Part shown: positions 31,702-41,133 of the stretch, in pieces
Layout of the letters: every line of letters starts with the position of its first letter
Position numbering within the stretch: the first letter of the stretch is position 1
Assembly (NCBI GenBank): GCA_964367715.1
Contig: CAYIYO010000012.1
Location: forward strand, 1 to 42,697
Direction: 5' to 3'
Source of the DNA: CAYIYO01 sp964367715
Lineage (GTDB): Bacteria; Chlamydiota; Chlamydiia; Chlamydiales; Criblamydiaceae
Length of the DNA: 42,697 bases
Position numbers and translations under genes: made by a program
Notes under the pieces: generated by a model
Seen by the model: only the letters and a program-made list of their open reading frames with translations
Told to the model about the DNA's origin: nothing
The model's database searches: none

Positions 31702-33066
31702 ATGGTTTCGATCCTTAAGATGTTCCAACCCGATCCTTACATTGAAGAAATTCAAGATAAAGAAAAAGTAAAAGAACTTTATGGCTACTGGCGCATTCGC
31801 ATCCTCTACTCCATGTTTATTGGATATGCCCTCTACTATTTTACAAGAAAAAGCTTTGTTTTCGCCATCCCAGGACTTATCGAAGAATTTGGCTTCACAA
31901 AAGGCGAACTCGGATTTCTCGGCAGCATCCTCTCCATCACCTACGGATTCAGTAAATTCGCCAGCGGAATTTTTTCCGATCGGTCCAATCCGCGTTACTT
32001 TATGGCAATCGGTCTCTTTTTGACAGGGGTTGTTAATATATTTTTTGGAATGTCCTCTTCACTTTTGATGTTTGCCATTTTCTGGGGCATGAACGGATGG
32101 TTCCAAGGCTTCGGCTGGCCACCCTGCGCACGCTTTCTCACGCATTGGTATTCCCAGTCAGAGCGGGGCTCCTGGTGGTCCACATGGAGCGTTTCCCATA
32201 ACGTCGGATCCTTCCTCATTCCTCTCATTGTCGGCGTCTGTTGCGAATATTGGGGATGGCGCTGGGCAATGTACGTGCCTGCCATCATCTGCATTTTGGG
32301 AAGCTTCTTCCTTGTTAACCGCTTACGCGATACCCCACAATCGCTAGGCCTTCCTCCAATAGAAAAATTCCGCAACGACTATTCAGGAATGAATCCTGGA
32401 GAAAAAGAACACGAGCTCAGCGCAAAAGAAATTCTTTTTGAATATGTGTTACGGAATAAATACATATGGATCCTTGCTGCCGCTTACTTTTTCGTTTATG
32501 TTGTCCGCACAGGAGTAAATGACTGGACGGCACTATTTTTAAAAGAATCAAAAGGGTACACACAGCTAGGTGCCAATGGGGTTATTTCCCTCTTTGAAAT
32601 TGGAGGCCTTTTTGGCTGTCTATGCGCAGGGTGGGCTTCAGACCTCCTTTTCAAGGCACAACGCGGTCCGGTCAATGCGTTTTTTGCTTTAGGAATTCTA
32701 CTCTCGATCTTCGCTTTCTGGTATATTCCCAACGGATATCCTCTCCTCGACTCCTGCGCTGTCTTCATGCTCGGATTCACAATCTTCGGTCCACAAATGC
32801 TCATCGGTGTCCATGCAGCAGAACTCTCCCATAAAAAAGCGGCTGCGAGCTCGACAGGGTTTATTGGATGGATGGCCTACATGGGCGCTGCTGTCGCGGG
32901 ATATCCTCTAGGAAAGGTCACTCAGGAGTGGGGATGGGAAGGGTTTTTCTGGTTTCTATTTTTCTGTGGAGTCGCTTCCGTACTACTGCTGATTCCTTTG
33001 TGGGGGATACGCGATCGTCAACATATTGAAGACAAGGCATTGGAAAATGCAAAGGCAGTTTCATGA
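31702..33066 (+). CDS. uhpC: Sugar-phosphate:phosphate antiporter, UhpC-type (MFS)
   Basis: Inner-membrane transporter that exchanges host glucose-6-phosphate for phosphate; chlamydiae use it to take up hexose phosphate from the host cytosol. Twelve hydrophobic helices can be traced. The family stretch YWRIRILYSMFIGYALYYFT follows a short cytoplasmic start, and GMNGWFQGFGWPPCARFLTH is the organophosphate:phosphate antiporter signature. The length of 454 residues matches CT544. GAGGAAAA precedes the ATG. The stop overlaps the dnaE start (ATGA), so transporter and polymerase are translationally linked, an arrangement also seen in Chlamydia gene order. Substrate is inferred from family. Confidence 0.92.
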   Translation: MVSILKMFQPDPYIEEIQDKEKVKELYGYWRIRILYSMFIGYALYYFTRKSFVFAIPGLIEEFGFTKGELGFLGSILSITYGFSKFASGIFSDRSNPRYFMAIGLFLTGVVNIFFGMSSSLLMFAIFWGMNGWFQGFGWPPCARFLTHWYSQSERGSWWSTWSVSHNVGSFLIPLIVGVCCEYWGWRWAMYVPAIICILGSFFLVNRLRDTPQSLGLPPIEKFRNDYSGMNPGEKEHELSAKEILFEYVLRNKYIWILAAAYFFVYVVRTGVNDWTALFLKESKGYTQLGANGVISLFEIGGLFGCLCAGWASDLLFKAQRGPVNAFFALGILLSIFAFWYIPNGYPLLDSCAVFMLGFTIFGPQMLIGVHAAELSHKKAAASSTGFIGWMAYMGAAVAGYPLGKVTQEWGWEGFFWFLFFCGVASVLLLIPLWGIRDRQHIEDKALENAKAVS

Positions 33067-36000
33067 GCGCACCGCATCCTCAATGGATTCCTCTCCATGT
33101 CCATTCGCAGTATTCGATCTTAGATGCCTCTGCACCAATCGATCAGCTTGCCGCAAAAGCAAAACAATTTGGAATGCCTGCAATGGCCCTTACCGACCAT
33201 GCCAACCTTTTCGGTGCGGTCGAATTCTATAAAGCATGCAAAGGCGCTGGAGTAAAAGCATTGATCGGATGCGATTTCTACGTTGCCTCGACAACGCGCA
33301 CAGAAAAAGCAAAAGATAATAACGGCAGAGTCGCCTATTCCATGGTGCTGCTCGCAAAAAATGAAGAAGGCTACCGCAATCTTTGCAAGCTGTCGTCGAT
33401 CGGATACATCGAAGGTTTTTACTATTTTCCACGCATCGATAAAGACGTTCTTAAACAGCACCACAAAGGCTTAATCTGCATCGCCGGTGCCAGTGGCAGT
33501 CGCATCGCACAAGAAATATTGACGGGAACACCTGAAAGCACGAATAAAGAAATTAAAGAGCTACAAGATCTTTTTGGCGATGACTTCTATCTAGAACTTC
33601 AACGCCATCACATGTCAGAAGACCAACTGCACGAAGATGGCTTTCATCAAGAATCATGGCTCCTACAGCAGTACGAAGACTACATCAAAAAGCAAGAACG
33701 CATCAACGAGGCCCTCATCTCGGCCTCGAAAGAATTAAATGTTCCTCTCGTCGCCACAAACGACTCGCATTACATTAACCGCGAAGACTGGCGCGCACAC
33801 GAAATTCTTCTCAATGTCCAATCCGGCGAACCGTGCGAAATTTGGGAAAAAGACTCTTTAGGAAATCCAAAGTTCCGCGTAGCAAATCCAAAACGCCGCA
33901 CTTACCCTTCTCACGAGCTCTATTTTAAATCGCAAGAAGAAATGGCTGCACTGTTTTCCGACCAACCGGACGCGTTATCAAACACGCTTGCCATCGCAAA
34001 TAAATGCAACTTAAAAATTGACTTTGATACAAAGCACTACCCGGTCTACATCCCCCCCTCCCTCGAAGGAAAAACCTTCTCTGCAGAAGAACGTGCGGTA
34101 GAGGTAGAAAAATACCTCTGTCAACTATGCGAAAATGGAATTCCCAAACGCTACAACAAAGAACGTCTCGCTAAAATTGCAGAAATCTATCCGGGCCAAG
34201 AGCCGATGCAAGTCGTCCGTCAACGTCTTGAATATGAAATGAGTGTCATCGCTCCCAAAGGCATGTGCGACTACCTTCTCATCGTATGGGACTTCATCCA
34301 CTGGGCAAAAAGTCAAGGCATCCCGGTCGGTCCCGGACGAGGCTCAGGAGCAGGATCCATCGTCCTCTACCTCATCGGTATCACCGATATCGAACCTCTC
34401 CGCTTCCATCTGTTCTTCGAACGTTTTATCAACCCGGAAAGGATCTCCTATCCCGATATCGACGTCGACATCTGCATGGGCCGTCGCGGAGAAGTCATCA
34501 ACTACACACTCCAAAAGTACGGAAAAGAAAACGTCGCACAGATCATCACTTTCGGCACAATGAAAGCCCGGATGGCAATCAAAGACGTCGGTCGTGTACT
34601 AAGTGTCCCTCTATCAAAAGTGAACGAAATCGCAAAGCTAGTTCCAGAAGAACTCGATATCACCCTCGAAAAAGCTCTAGAGAAAGACCTGGACCTGAAA
34701 AAGATGTACCACGAAGATGAAGACGCCAAACGCATCATCGACATGGGAAGAATCCTCGAAGGATCCATTCGCAACACGGGCATTCACGCCGCAGGCATCA
34801 TCATCAGCGGCGAACCGCTCACGCAATTTATTCCTCTCTGCAACGCAAAAGACAGTGACATGCCAGTCACCCAATTCTCGATGAAACCGGTAGAACTCGT
34901 CGGCATGCTTAAAATCGACTTCCTCGGTCTAAAAACTCTAACAGCAATAAAAGTCTGCGTCGACGAAATTAAAGTGAACACGGGAGTCACCATCGATTGG
35001 GTCGACCTCCCTCTCGACAACATGCCGACGTTCAACCTTCTCAACCAGGGAAAAACTCTTGGCGTATTCCAGTTAGAATCCGGCGGCATGCAAGACCTCG
35101 CCCGTCAGCTTCACCTCGACTGCTTCGAAGAAATTATCGCGGTAGGCGCTCTCTACCGTCCCGGTCCAATGGATATGATTCCCTCCTTCATCAACCGTAA
35201 GCACGGCCGCGAGCCGATCGAGTACGATCACGAATGGATGAATGACATTCTCTCAGAAACATACGGAATCATGGTCTATCAAGAGCAGGTGATGCAAATC
35301 GCCAGCCGTCTGGCCAACTATTCGTTAGGGGAAGGTGATGTGCTACGCCGCGCGATGGGAAAAAAAGACCACGAGCAGATGCTCCAGCAGCGCGAAAAAT
35401 TCAGTCTGGGCGCTCAAGAAAATGGCATCAGCGAAGCAACGGCGAAAGCAATATTCGACAAAATGGAAAAATTTGCTTCCTACGGGTTCAACAAATCCCA
35501 CGCTGCCGCCTACGGCTATCTCTCCTACGTCACCGCCTATATGAAAGCCAACTATCCAAAAGAATGGATGGCCGCCCTCCTCACCTGCGATAGCGACGAC
35601 ATCACAAAGGTGGCGAAATTTATTTCCGAAGCGCAAGCGATGGGAATAAAAATGCTTCCCCCAGACATCAACGAAGCAGGAATCACCTTCGCAGCCGTTC
35701 CACAAGGCATTCGCTTTTCGATGTCAGGAATAAAAGGCATCGGCACAGGCGTCGTCGAAGTCACAATAAAAGAACGGACAACCCGTGGCCACTTCTCAAG
35801 CCTCTACAACTTCATCAAACGCATCGACAAACGAACAGTAGGCAAAAAAGCAATCGAAAACCTAGTCGATGCGGGATGTTTCGACTTCACCGGCTGGTCA
35901 CGCGACGAACTACGCGAAAGTGTCGAACCAATCTACGAATCGGCCCTCAAAGAACAAAAAGAAAAAGAATCGGGCGTCATGACATTCTTTGCCATGCTCG

Positions 36001-36821
36001 GCGACAGTGACGAATCGCGCTTCTCAAAGGCACCAAAAGTTAAACAACAGCGCTCAACCATCGATCTCCTCCTCAAAGAAAAAGAACTTCTCGGATTTTT
36101 CCTTACAGGGCATCCGATGGATGCGCATAAAAAAGTCCTAAATCGTCTCTCCTGCGTTCCCATCGCCCACCTCCACACTCTGCCGGACTCGGCCGTCTTT
36201 CGCTCTGCCTTCATTGTCGAAACTGCACAAGTCCGTGTCTCGCAAAAAACACAGAAAAAATTTGCCATTCTAACAATCAGCGATGGCATCAATCGTCACG
36301 AACTTCCTATCTGGTCCGATCTCTACGAAGAAAAACAACACCTTCTAAAAGAAAACCAACTCCTTTATGCCGTTCTTCAATCGGAAAAAAAGGAAGGAGA
36401 CATCAGTCTCTCTTGCCGCTGGCTCGACGATCTCACCAAAGCAAGCGAAGAAATGGTGACCGAATGCGACGCCGCCTTCGACAAAATCAAACACAACATC
36501 GCACGGCAACAACGCGCCATCGCCAACGGTCAAAAGGATAAAGAAAAGAAAAAAGATGAAAAACCGAAGGAAGAAAAAGTGGCCATTACAAAGGTATCTG
36601 TCCGTCTCGACATCGACAAAACACGTCATAGTCATATCTTATTGATAAAAGAGATCTTCGCAGCACACCGTGGACCTCTTCCCATAGAAATCGATTTCTA
36701 TCGCCAAGAGGCTAAACTCGCCGCCCTCAACATCGACACGCGTTGGGGTGTCGCTCCTTCGCTCGAACTAAAACAAAAGCTGAAAAAGATTCAATCGATC
36801 ACCGACGTCGAAGAGTTGTAA
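33063..36821 (+). CDS. dnaE: DNA polymerase III alpha subunit
   Basis: Replicative polymerase. The N-terminal PHP domain begins WIPLHVHSQYSILDA (residues 6-20). The catalytic palm contains GPGRGSGAGSIVLYLIGITD and YPDIDVDICMGRRGEVI with the two metal-binding Asp, and the third in KIDFLGLKTL. The fingers, beta-binding region and an OB-fold (about 1030-1100, KKFAILTISDG) follow, then a Lys/Glu-rich linker (KDKEKKKDEKPKEEK) and a C-terminal domain ending near SITDVEEL. 1252 residues is close to Chlamydia DnaE. It overlaps uhpC by four bases. The 73-bp gap to the next gene has no definite terminator. Confidence 0.97.
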   Translation: MSAPHPQWIPLHVHSQYSILDASAPIDQLAAKAKQFGMPAMALTDHANLFGAVEFYKACKGAGVKALIGCDFYVASTTRTEKAKDNNGRVAYSMVLLAKNEEGYRNLCKLSSIGYIEGFYYFPRIDKDVLKQHHKGLICIAGASGSRIAQEILTGTPESTNKEIKELQDLFGDDFYLELQRHHMSEDQLHEDGFHQESWLLQQYEDYIKKQERINEALISASKELNVPLVATNDSHYINREDWRAHEILLNVQSGEPCEIWEKDSLGNPKFRVANPKRRTYPSHELYFKSQEEMAALFSDQPDALSNTLAIANKCNLKIDFDTKHYPVYIPPSLEGKTFSAEERAVEVEKYLCQLCENGIPKRYNKERLAKIAEIYPGQEPMQVVRQRLEYEMSVIAPKGMCDYLLIVWDFIHWAKSQGIPVGPGRGSGAGSIVLYLIGITDIEPLRFHLFFERFINPERISYPDIDVDICMGRRGEVINYTLQKYGKENVAQIITFGTMKARMAIKDVGRVLSVPLSKVNEIAKLVPEELDITLEKALEKDLDLKKMYHEDEDAKRIIDMGRILEGSIRNTGIHAAGIIISGEPLTQFIPLCNAKDSDMPVTQFSMKPVELVGMLKIDFLGLKTLTAIKVCVDEIKVNTGVTIDWVDLPLDNMPTFNLLNQGKTLGVFQLESGGMQDLARQLHLDCFEEIIAVGALYRPGPMDMIPSFINRKHGREPIEYDHEWMNDILSETYGIMVYQEQVMQIASRLANYSLGEGDVLRRAMGKKDHEQMLQQREKFSLGAQENGISEATAKAIFDKMEKFASYGFNKSHAAAYGYLSYVTAYMKANYPKEWMAALLTCDSDDITKVAKFISEAQAMGIKMLPPDINEAGITFAAVPQGIRFSMSGIKGIGTGVVEVTIKERTTRGHFSSLYNFIKRIDKRTVGKKAIENLVDAGCFDFTGWSRDELRESVEPIYESALKEQKEKESGVMTFFAMLGDSDESRFSKAPKVKQQRSTIDLLLKEKELLGFFLTGHPMDAHKKVLNRLSCVPIAHLHTLPDSAVFRSAFIVETAQVRVSQKTQKKFAILTISDGINRHELPIWSDLYEEKQHLLKENQLLYAVLQSEKKEGDISLSCRWLDDLTKASEEMVTECDAAFDKIKHNIARQQRAIANGQKDKEKKKDEKPKEEKVAITKVSVRLDIDKTRHSHILLIKEIFAAHRGPLPIEIDFYRQEAKLAALNIDTRWGVAPSLELKQKLKKIQSITDVEEL

Positions 36822-36894
36822 CTCTTGATTGAAGAATATGTTAGAATGGCTTACAATTTTTTTTACTCAAGGTTTAATACTTTAGGAACCACTC

Positions 36895-37950
36895 ATGTCA
36901 TACCACTCTCTTTTTTATAGTTTTTTCTTTGCGTTGACAACCCTCTCCTCAACAGGTCACGCCGCCTTTATCGTTCAAGATGGAAAAATTCATAACGCTG
37001 ACGAAAAAGCCATCTATGCCCCTCAAGAACACTTCCAGCGCGGCTGCAAAGCAATGGAAAACAAGGATTGGCATGAAGCAGCCTACCAGTTTAACGTGAT
37101 CATCTACAGCTTCCCAGGCTCCTCTTTTGAACAAGATGCCTATTTTTTTAAAGGCGTTGCCGATTTCGAAATTGAAGAATACGATTTCGCCAACTGCGCG
37201 TTCACCGATTACCTCAAAGGAAAAAATAACCCCCGCTACTTTCAAGAAGCGGTCGAATACAAGTACGCCATCGCCGAACAATTTCGCTGCGGAGCCAAAC
37301 GTCGTCCCTTCGGCACAAAACAACTGCCCAAATGCCTTTCCGGAGTCGAAATGGCAGTAGAAATTTATGACGATGTCATCGCCGCTGTTCCTTCTCAAGA
37401 ACTCGCCGCACAAGCGCTCTATTCCAAAGGCTACCTCCTATGGTCACTGCATGAATGGCGCTCTGCTATCGAAGCATTTCAATCATTGATCCGCCGCTTC
37501 CCAAAATACGAACTGACTCCAGACGCCTATCTTAATATCACCCGTATCTACCTCGACCAAAGCATGTACGAATTCCAAAATCCCGATCTTCTCGCTTTCG
37601 CCGAATTAAACACAAAAAAGTTTAGACAAGAATTCCCAAGAGAAGAGCTAGTCGAAGAAGCAGAACAAAATGTTCGCATGATCAAAGAAGTCTACGCCAA
37701 AGGTCTATACGATACCGGACGCTTCTACGAAAGAACATGCAAAGTCAATGCCGCGGTCATCTACTACGAAAGCACAATCAATAAGTTTCCCGACACCACC
37801 GTTGCCGATTGCTCCCGCAGACGTCTTGCAATTATCTGTCCGGACTTCTTACAACAACTAGAATCCCGCCCCCAAGCGCCTGCAGAACAAACAGAAGAAA
37901 AGAATGAAAAAGAGGTTAAAATCGATGACTTCAGCACACTAGAGTCCTAA
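36895..37950 (+). CDS. BamD-like exported TPR protein
   Basis: A Sec leader (MSYHSLFYSFFFALTTLSSTGHA) precedes tetratricopeptide-like repeats: EHFQRGCKAMENKDWHEAAY, SFEQDAYFFKGVADFEIEEY, ALYSKGYLLWSLHEWRSAIE and GRFYERTCKVNAAVIYYEST. The spacing and FP..P..A.A...A patterns resemble BamD/YfiO, an outer-membrane assembly helper, but the lipobox of BamD is missing. The 351-residue length and position after dnaE match a Chlamydia hypothetical (CT546/CT547 region). It is followed after two bases by the LptE-like gene, suggesting a shared role in outer-membrane biogenesis (inference). AGGAACC precedes the ATG. Confidence 0.72.
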   Translation: MSYHSLFYSFFFALTTLSSTGHAAFIVQDGKIHNADEKAIYAPQEHFQRGCKAMENKDWHEAAYQFNVIIYSFPGSSFEQDAYFFKGVADFEIEEYDFANCAFTDYLKGKNNPRYFQEAVEYKYAIAEQFRCGAKRRPFGTKQLPKCLSGVEMAVEIYDDVIAAVPSQELAAQALYSKGYLLWSLHEWRSAIEAFQSLIRRFPKYELTPDAYLNITRIYLDQSMYEFQNPDLLAFAELNTKKFRQEFPREELVEEAEQNVRMIKEVYAKGLYDTGRFYERTCKVNAAVIYYESTINKFPDTTVADCSRRRLAIICPDFLQQLESRPQAPAEQTEEKNEKEVKIDDFSTLES

Positions 37951-37955
37951 ATGTG

Positions 37956-38513
37956 ATGAAAAAATCGTTTAGTCTTTTTTTATTAACATATTTAACATTA
38001 GTTAGTTGTGGATACCATTCAGGCCAAGGTTCCATCCCCGATCTCTATCAAACGATTTCCATCCCCTACGTCCAAGGCGATGTCGAAGGCGATCTCACCG
38101 CCGCCCTAGTGAAACAGTTCTCTCTTTCCGGCGGATTACAATATTCCCAACGCTCAGGGCAGCTTATTTTAAAAGTTAAAGTTGTCGATTTACGTGAAGA
38201 AAATATCGGCTTTAGATATGATCGCGAAAAGGACGGAGAACTCGATCATACGATTATTCCGACCGAAATGCGGATGACCATCTTTGCCGAATTCGTTGTA
38301 TGCGATAGCTACTCCGGAGAACAAATTCTGGGGCCTATCATTATTTCAGCGAGTAAAGACTTTGACCACGACTACTACACAAGTCGTGATGGCGTCAATA
38401 TCTTCTCATTAGGACAATTGACAGATGTCGATGATGCAAAAGATGGAATCCAAGAACCCTTACATCAAGAGTTGGCAAAAAAAATTGTCGAATATGTGAA
38501 CGAAGCCTGGTAA
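37956..38513 (+). CDS. lptE: LptE-like outer-membrane lipoprotein
   Basis: Leader MKKSFSLFLLTYLTLVSC with lipobox Cys18, immediately followed by GYH, as in LptE proteins (mature start CGYxxxG). The next block, LYQTISIPYVQGDVEGDLTA, has the LptE pattern of a strand followed by the first helix, and a long beta-rich region follows. LptE plugs the LptD barrel that inserts LPS in the outer membrane. 185 residues fits. ATG 37956 is used; a GTG three bases earlier is possible. The gene lies between the BamD-like gene and rsbW, at the CT548 position. Together with kdsA-lptC-lptA-lptB it completes much of an LPS export set in this window. Confidence 0.75.
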   Translation: MKKSFSLFLLTYLTLVSCGYHSGQGSIPDLYQTISIPYVQGDVEGDLTAALVKQFSLSGGLQYSQRSGQLILKVKVVDLREENIGFRYDREKDGELDHTIIPTEMRMTIFAEFVVCDSYSGEQILGPIIISASKDFDHDYYTSRDGVNIFSLGQLTDVDDAKDGIQEPLHQELAKKIVEYVNEAW

Positions 38514-38545
38514 GATTTTGATACCAGTTGAGATCAGGATAGACG

Positions 38546-38980
38546 ATGACGATAAAACATACTTTTTCCGCTACCATCGATCAACTTCCGTTGATGATGC
38601 AACGCATTTGCAATCAAGCACGCGCTCTCCAATTCTCTCCTTTAGAAGTCTCTCATATTGAACTCGCCGTAGAAGAAGTCCTCATCAACATCATCACCCA
38701 CGGCTATAAAAAGAAAAAAGAAGAGTGTTATATCGACATCACCTGTCCAAAAAATGAGGATTCAACTTTTGCACTAATCATCGAAGATAGGGGAGTCCCA
38801 TTCGATCCGGTCCGCGCTTCAAAAAAATGTCCCGCGGCAGAACAAAAGCCGGACATCGAAAAAGCAATTCTTAACGGCTATGGTCTCTTTTTAATTTTTC
38901 AAATGATGGATAAAGTCGACTATTGGTACGAAGACGGAAAGAACGTTCTTTCCCTAACGAAATACAAAAAACTAGGTTGA
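38546..38980 (+). CDS. rsbW: Anti-sigma factor / serine-protein kinase, RsbW family
   Basis: GHKL-fold ATPase of the RsbW type, which binds a sigma factor or phosphorylates an anti-anti-sigma factor in a partner-switch. ATP-binding boxes: AVEEVLINIITHGYK (N box, near residues 42-56), ALIIEDRGVPFDP (G1) and NGYGLFLIFQMMD (G2). The 144-residue length is normal. In Chlamydia, RsbW has been studied as part of a Rsb partner-switching network with RsbV proteins; the target here is unknown. The start has AGGATAGACG upstream. It converges with the next minus-strand gene, the stops being 5 bp apart. Confidence 0.88.
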   Translation: MTIKHTFSATIDQLPLMMQRICNQARALQFSPLEVSHIELAVEEVLINIITHGYKKKKEECYIDITCPKNEDSTFALIIEDRGVPFDPVRASKKCPAAEQKPDIEKAILNGYGLFLIFQMMDKVDYWYEDGKNVLSLTKYKKLG

Positions 38981-38985
38981 AAATT

Positions 38986-39423
38986 CTAATTTTTTGTCTT
39001 TTCTTTGATTTTATTCAAGGTCTCTTCATTTTCCTGTATTTCCATTAAATACTTCTCCAAAACCCGTAAAACTAATCGCGACGTATTATAAATTCCAGCA
39101 GCAGAAAATCCCATCTCCAACTTAGGAACATTGTCCTGATTTAATGCGATTAACGCATACGTAATCGCCACTTCTCCCACTCGATCAGGAATGATCCACA
39201 CAATAAACTGCTCATTAATAAGGGTAATTTTTTCCTCTGTCTCGACAACATGAAAATAACGGGTAAGAGTGGAGTCTTTCTTATCAACTTTATAGTATTC
39301 TAATAATTCCATCCGATGCAAAACTTCAATGTCAACATCAAGGATTCCCTCAGGGATCCATTCGGATAAATCACTAATATACTTATTATAGTAGCCTTCT
39401 ATCAGCGCAAGATGATTGTCCAT
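38986..39423 (-). CDS. Conserved chlamydial hypothetical protein (145 aa, CT550 position)
   Basis: Function not recognised. An acidic N-terminus (MDNHLALIEGYYNKYISDL) leads into a beta-rich core (RYFHVVETEEKITLINEQF, IVWIIPDRVGEVAITYALIAL, KLEMGFSAAGIYNTSRLVL) and a helical, charged tail (KYLMEIQENEETLNKIKEK). No signal peptide or membrane helix. It stands between rsbW and dacF exactly where Chlamydia trachomatis has CT550, so homology by position is likely. The role is open; a link with RsbW is possible only by proximity. The gap to dacF (137 bp) shows no repeat. Confidence 0.75.
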   Translation of the reverse strand: MDNHLALIEGYYNKYISDLSEWIPEGILDVDIEVLHRMELLEYYKVDKKDSTLTRYFHVVETEEKITLINEQFIVWIIPDRVGEVAITYALIALNQDNVPKLEMGFSAAGIYNTSRLVLRVLEKYLMEIQENEETLNKIKEKTKN

Positions 39424-39560
39424 AAATTGCCTTAACCCTTCTCATTCTCGTTCGATTCCCTAGCAAGGAAGCAATTTTCATGCCATAATTTTTTAGTTGG
39501 ATATGGAGGGGGAATAGTGTAATATTGCGATGACCATCATTAGACTATAACACGAGACCT

Positions 39561-40934
39561 ATGCAACGGCTTTCGACACTTTTTGCTCTTTTTTTATGGA
39601 TAAGTGCCCCTGTGGTCCTTCACGGAGAAACCCTTTCTCTCTCCGTTTCCGCAGAATCTGCAATCCTTATGAACGCAGATACCGGAGCCATCCTATACGA
39701 AAAAAATGCGCACACCGAACGTTTTCCTGCAAGTATCACAAAGGTGGCGACTGCGCTATATGCCCTTAAGGTTCAAGGACATGCGATGGATGTTCCCGTA
39801 GCAGCTGAACATGAATCAATCGCCACGGTCACAGAAGAAGCCCGCCGTCGCTCCAACTACAAGCTCCCTCCCTTCTGGCTCACTACCGACGGCTCCCACA
39901 TCGGCATTAAAAAAGGAGAAATCCTTTCCTTTAAAGATCTTATCTATGGAATGATGATCGCCTCAGGTAACGATGCAGCAAATGTCATCGCCCAACATGT
40001 CGGGGGCACCATTCCGGCCTTTGTCGAAGAATTAAATCAATACCTCAAAGAAATCGGCTGCACAAATACCACATTTTGCAATCCTCACGGTCTTCATCAC
40101 CCAAAACATAAAACGACAGCCTACGAAATGGCCATCATCACAAAAGAAGCACTTCACTACCCTCTCTTCCGCGAAATTGTAAAAACAGCCCGCTACACAC
40201 GCCCAAAAACAAACAAACAAGATGCTTCTACTCTCATTCAAACAAATAAACTTCTCCGAAATGGAAAACTCTTTTATTCGAAAGCGATCGGAGTAAAAAC
40301 AGGCTTTCACTCCGACGCCGGCCATACTTTTGTCGCAGCAGCCTCACACGATGGAAGAACGCTGATCGCGGTCCTAATGAAAACGAAGGAACGCGAAGAT
40401 ATTTTTAAAGATGCAAAAAAAATGTTTGAAGCGGCGTTTAGTCAAACAGCAGTCCAACGGATCCTCCTAAAAAAAGGACCGCAACGCTTTGCCCTCAATC
40501 TAGACGGAGCCGCCAAAACCATTCAATCTTACATCAAAAATGATGTGTGCATCGACTATTATCCTGCCGAAGAACCAAAAATTAAATGCACGCTTTCATG
40601 GGATAAAATTACACCCCCTCTTTTCAAAGACCAACGCATCGGAGAACTACGCCTTTCGACAGAACAAGGAAAGCAACTGCAAGCAATTCCTCTCTTTGCT
40701 GTCAATGATGTCAAAGAAACGTGGGGATTCTACCTTTCCAAAAAACTCAATCTAAAGTCGAACGAGACTGTCGCACAAAATGAGCCCCCCATTAAAAATG
40801 AGCCTTCCACGCAATCAGAGGTCAAGCCCTCTCCCCCCTCTTCCCCCTCTTCTGTTTCTAAGTTTTGGAAAGGAACGGGTCTTCTATCGGCCGTTGTCCT
40901 GCTAAGTTTTTTTCTCTTCCGCCTCCGCAAATAA
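39561..40934 (+). CDS. dacF: D-alanyl-D-alanine carboxypeptidase (penicillin-binding protein)
   Basis: Class C low-molecular-mass PBP that trims the terminal D-Ala of peptidoglycan stem peptides. A signal peptide (MQRLSTLFALFLWISAPVVL) is followed by the three serine-enzyme motifs: SITK (Ser58-Lys61), SGN (Ser135-Asn137) and KTG (Lys246-Gly248). The PBP5-type C-terminal beta domain follows. Near the end a Pro/Ser-rich linker leads to a hydrophobic helix (GLLSAVVLLSFFLFRLRK) that could anchor it in the inner membrane. 457 residues. Chlamydiae make only a division-ring peptidoglycan, and this position matches CT551. Confidence 0.93.
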   Translation: MQRLSTLFALFLWISAPVVLHGETLSLSVSAESAILMNADTGAILYEKNAHTERFPASITKVATALYALKVQGHAMDVPVAAEHESIATVTEEARRRSNYKLPPFWLTTDGSHIGIKKGEILSFKDLIYGMMIASGNDAANVIAQHVGGTIPAFVEELNQYLKEIGCTNTTFCNPHGLHHPKHKTTAYEMAIITKEALHYPLFREIVKTARYTRPKTNKQDASTLIQTNKLLRNGKLFYSKAIGVKTGFHSDAGHTFVAAASHDGRTLIAVLMKTKEREDIFKDAKKMFEAAFSQTAVQRILLKKGPQRFALNLDGAAKTIQSYIKNDVCIDYYPAEEPKIKCTLSWDKITPPLFKDQRIGELRLSTEQGKQLQAIPLFAVNDVKETWGFYLSKKLNLKSNETVAQNEPPIKNEPSTQSEVKPSPPSSPSSVSKFWKGTGLLSAVVLLSFFLFRLRK

Positions 40935-40947
40935 TTTCATTATTTAT

Positions 40948-41054
40948 CCCAGAGCCCACAGATAATACAGAGAGAATCTGTAATTCTTATTAATGAAAAA
41001 TTTTGAATAAAATTACGATTGCCGCTCTCTGTGTTCTCTTTGAGCTCTGTGGTA
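40948..41054. repeat. CACAGAG inverted repeat, copy 2
   Basis: CCCAGAGCCCACAGATAATA plus CAGAGAG (40948-40974) opposes CTCTCTGTGTTCTC...GAGCTCTGTGGTA (41025-41053). The arms are the same family as 20021-20113 but with several changes, and the loop is unrelated. It fills most of the gap between dacF and the flavoprotein gene. Confidence 0.85.
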
Positions 41055-41133
41055 AAAATAAAAAATAAGATTTTTTTGTGCGCATTACATCGATTCTTAT
41101 GGTAGAAATAAATCACTACTAAGGAGCACTAAA

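Noticed and set aside
31549..31755. 68-residue minus-strand frame overlapping the uhpC start
   Set aside because: Begins inside uhpC and ends in a repeat arm; no supporting feature.
33063..36821. Plus-strand off-frame Arg/Ser-rich frames inside dnaE (for example 34265-34720)
   Set aside because: Frame-shifted shadows of the polymerase reading frame, which is unbroken throughout.
39525..39551. TTGCGA/TATAAC as a promoter for dacF
   Set aside because: Only 15 nt spacing and it would leave almost no leader before the ATG.
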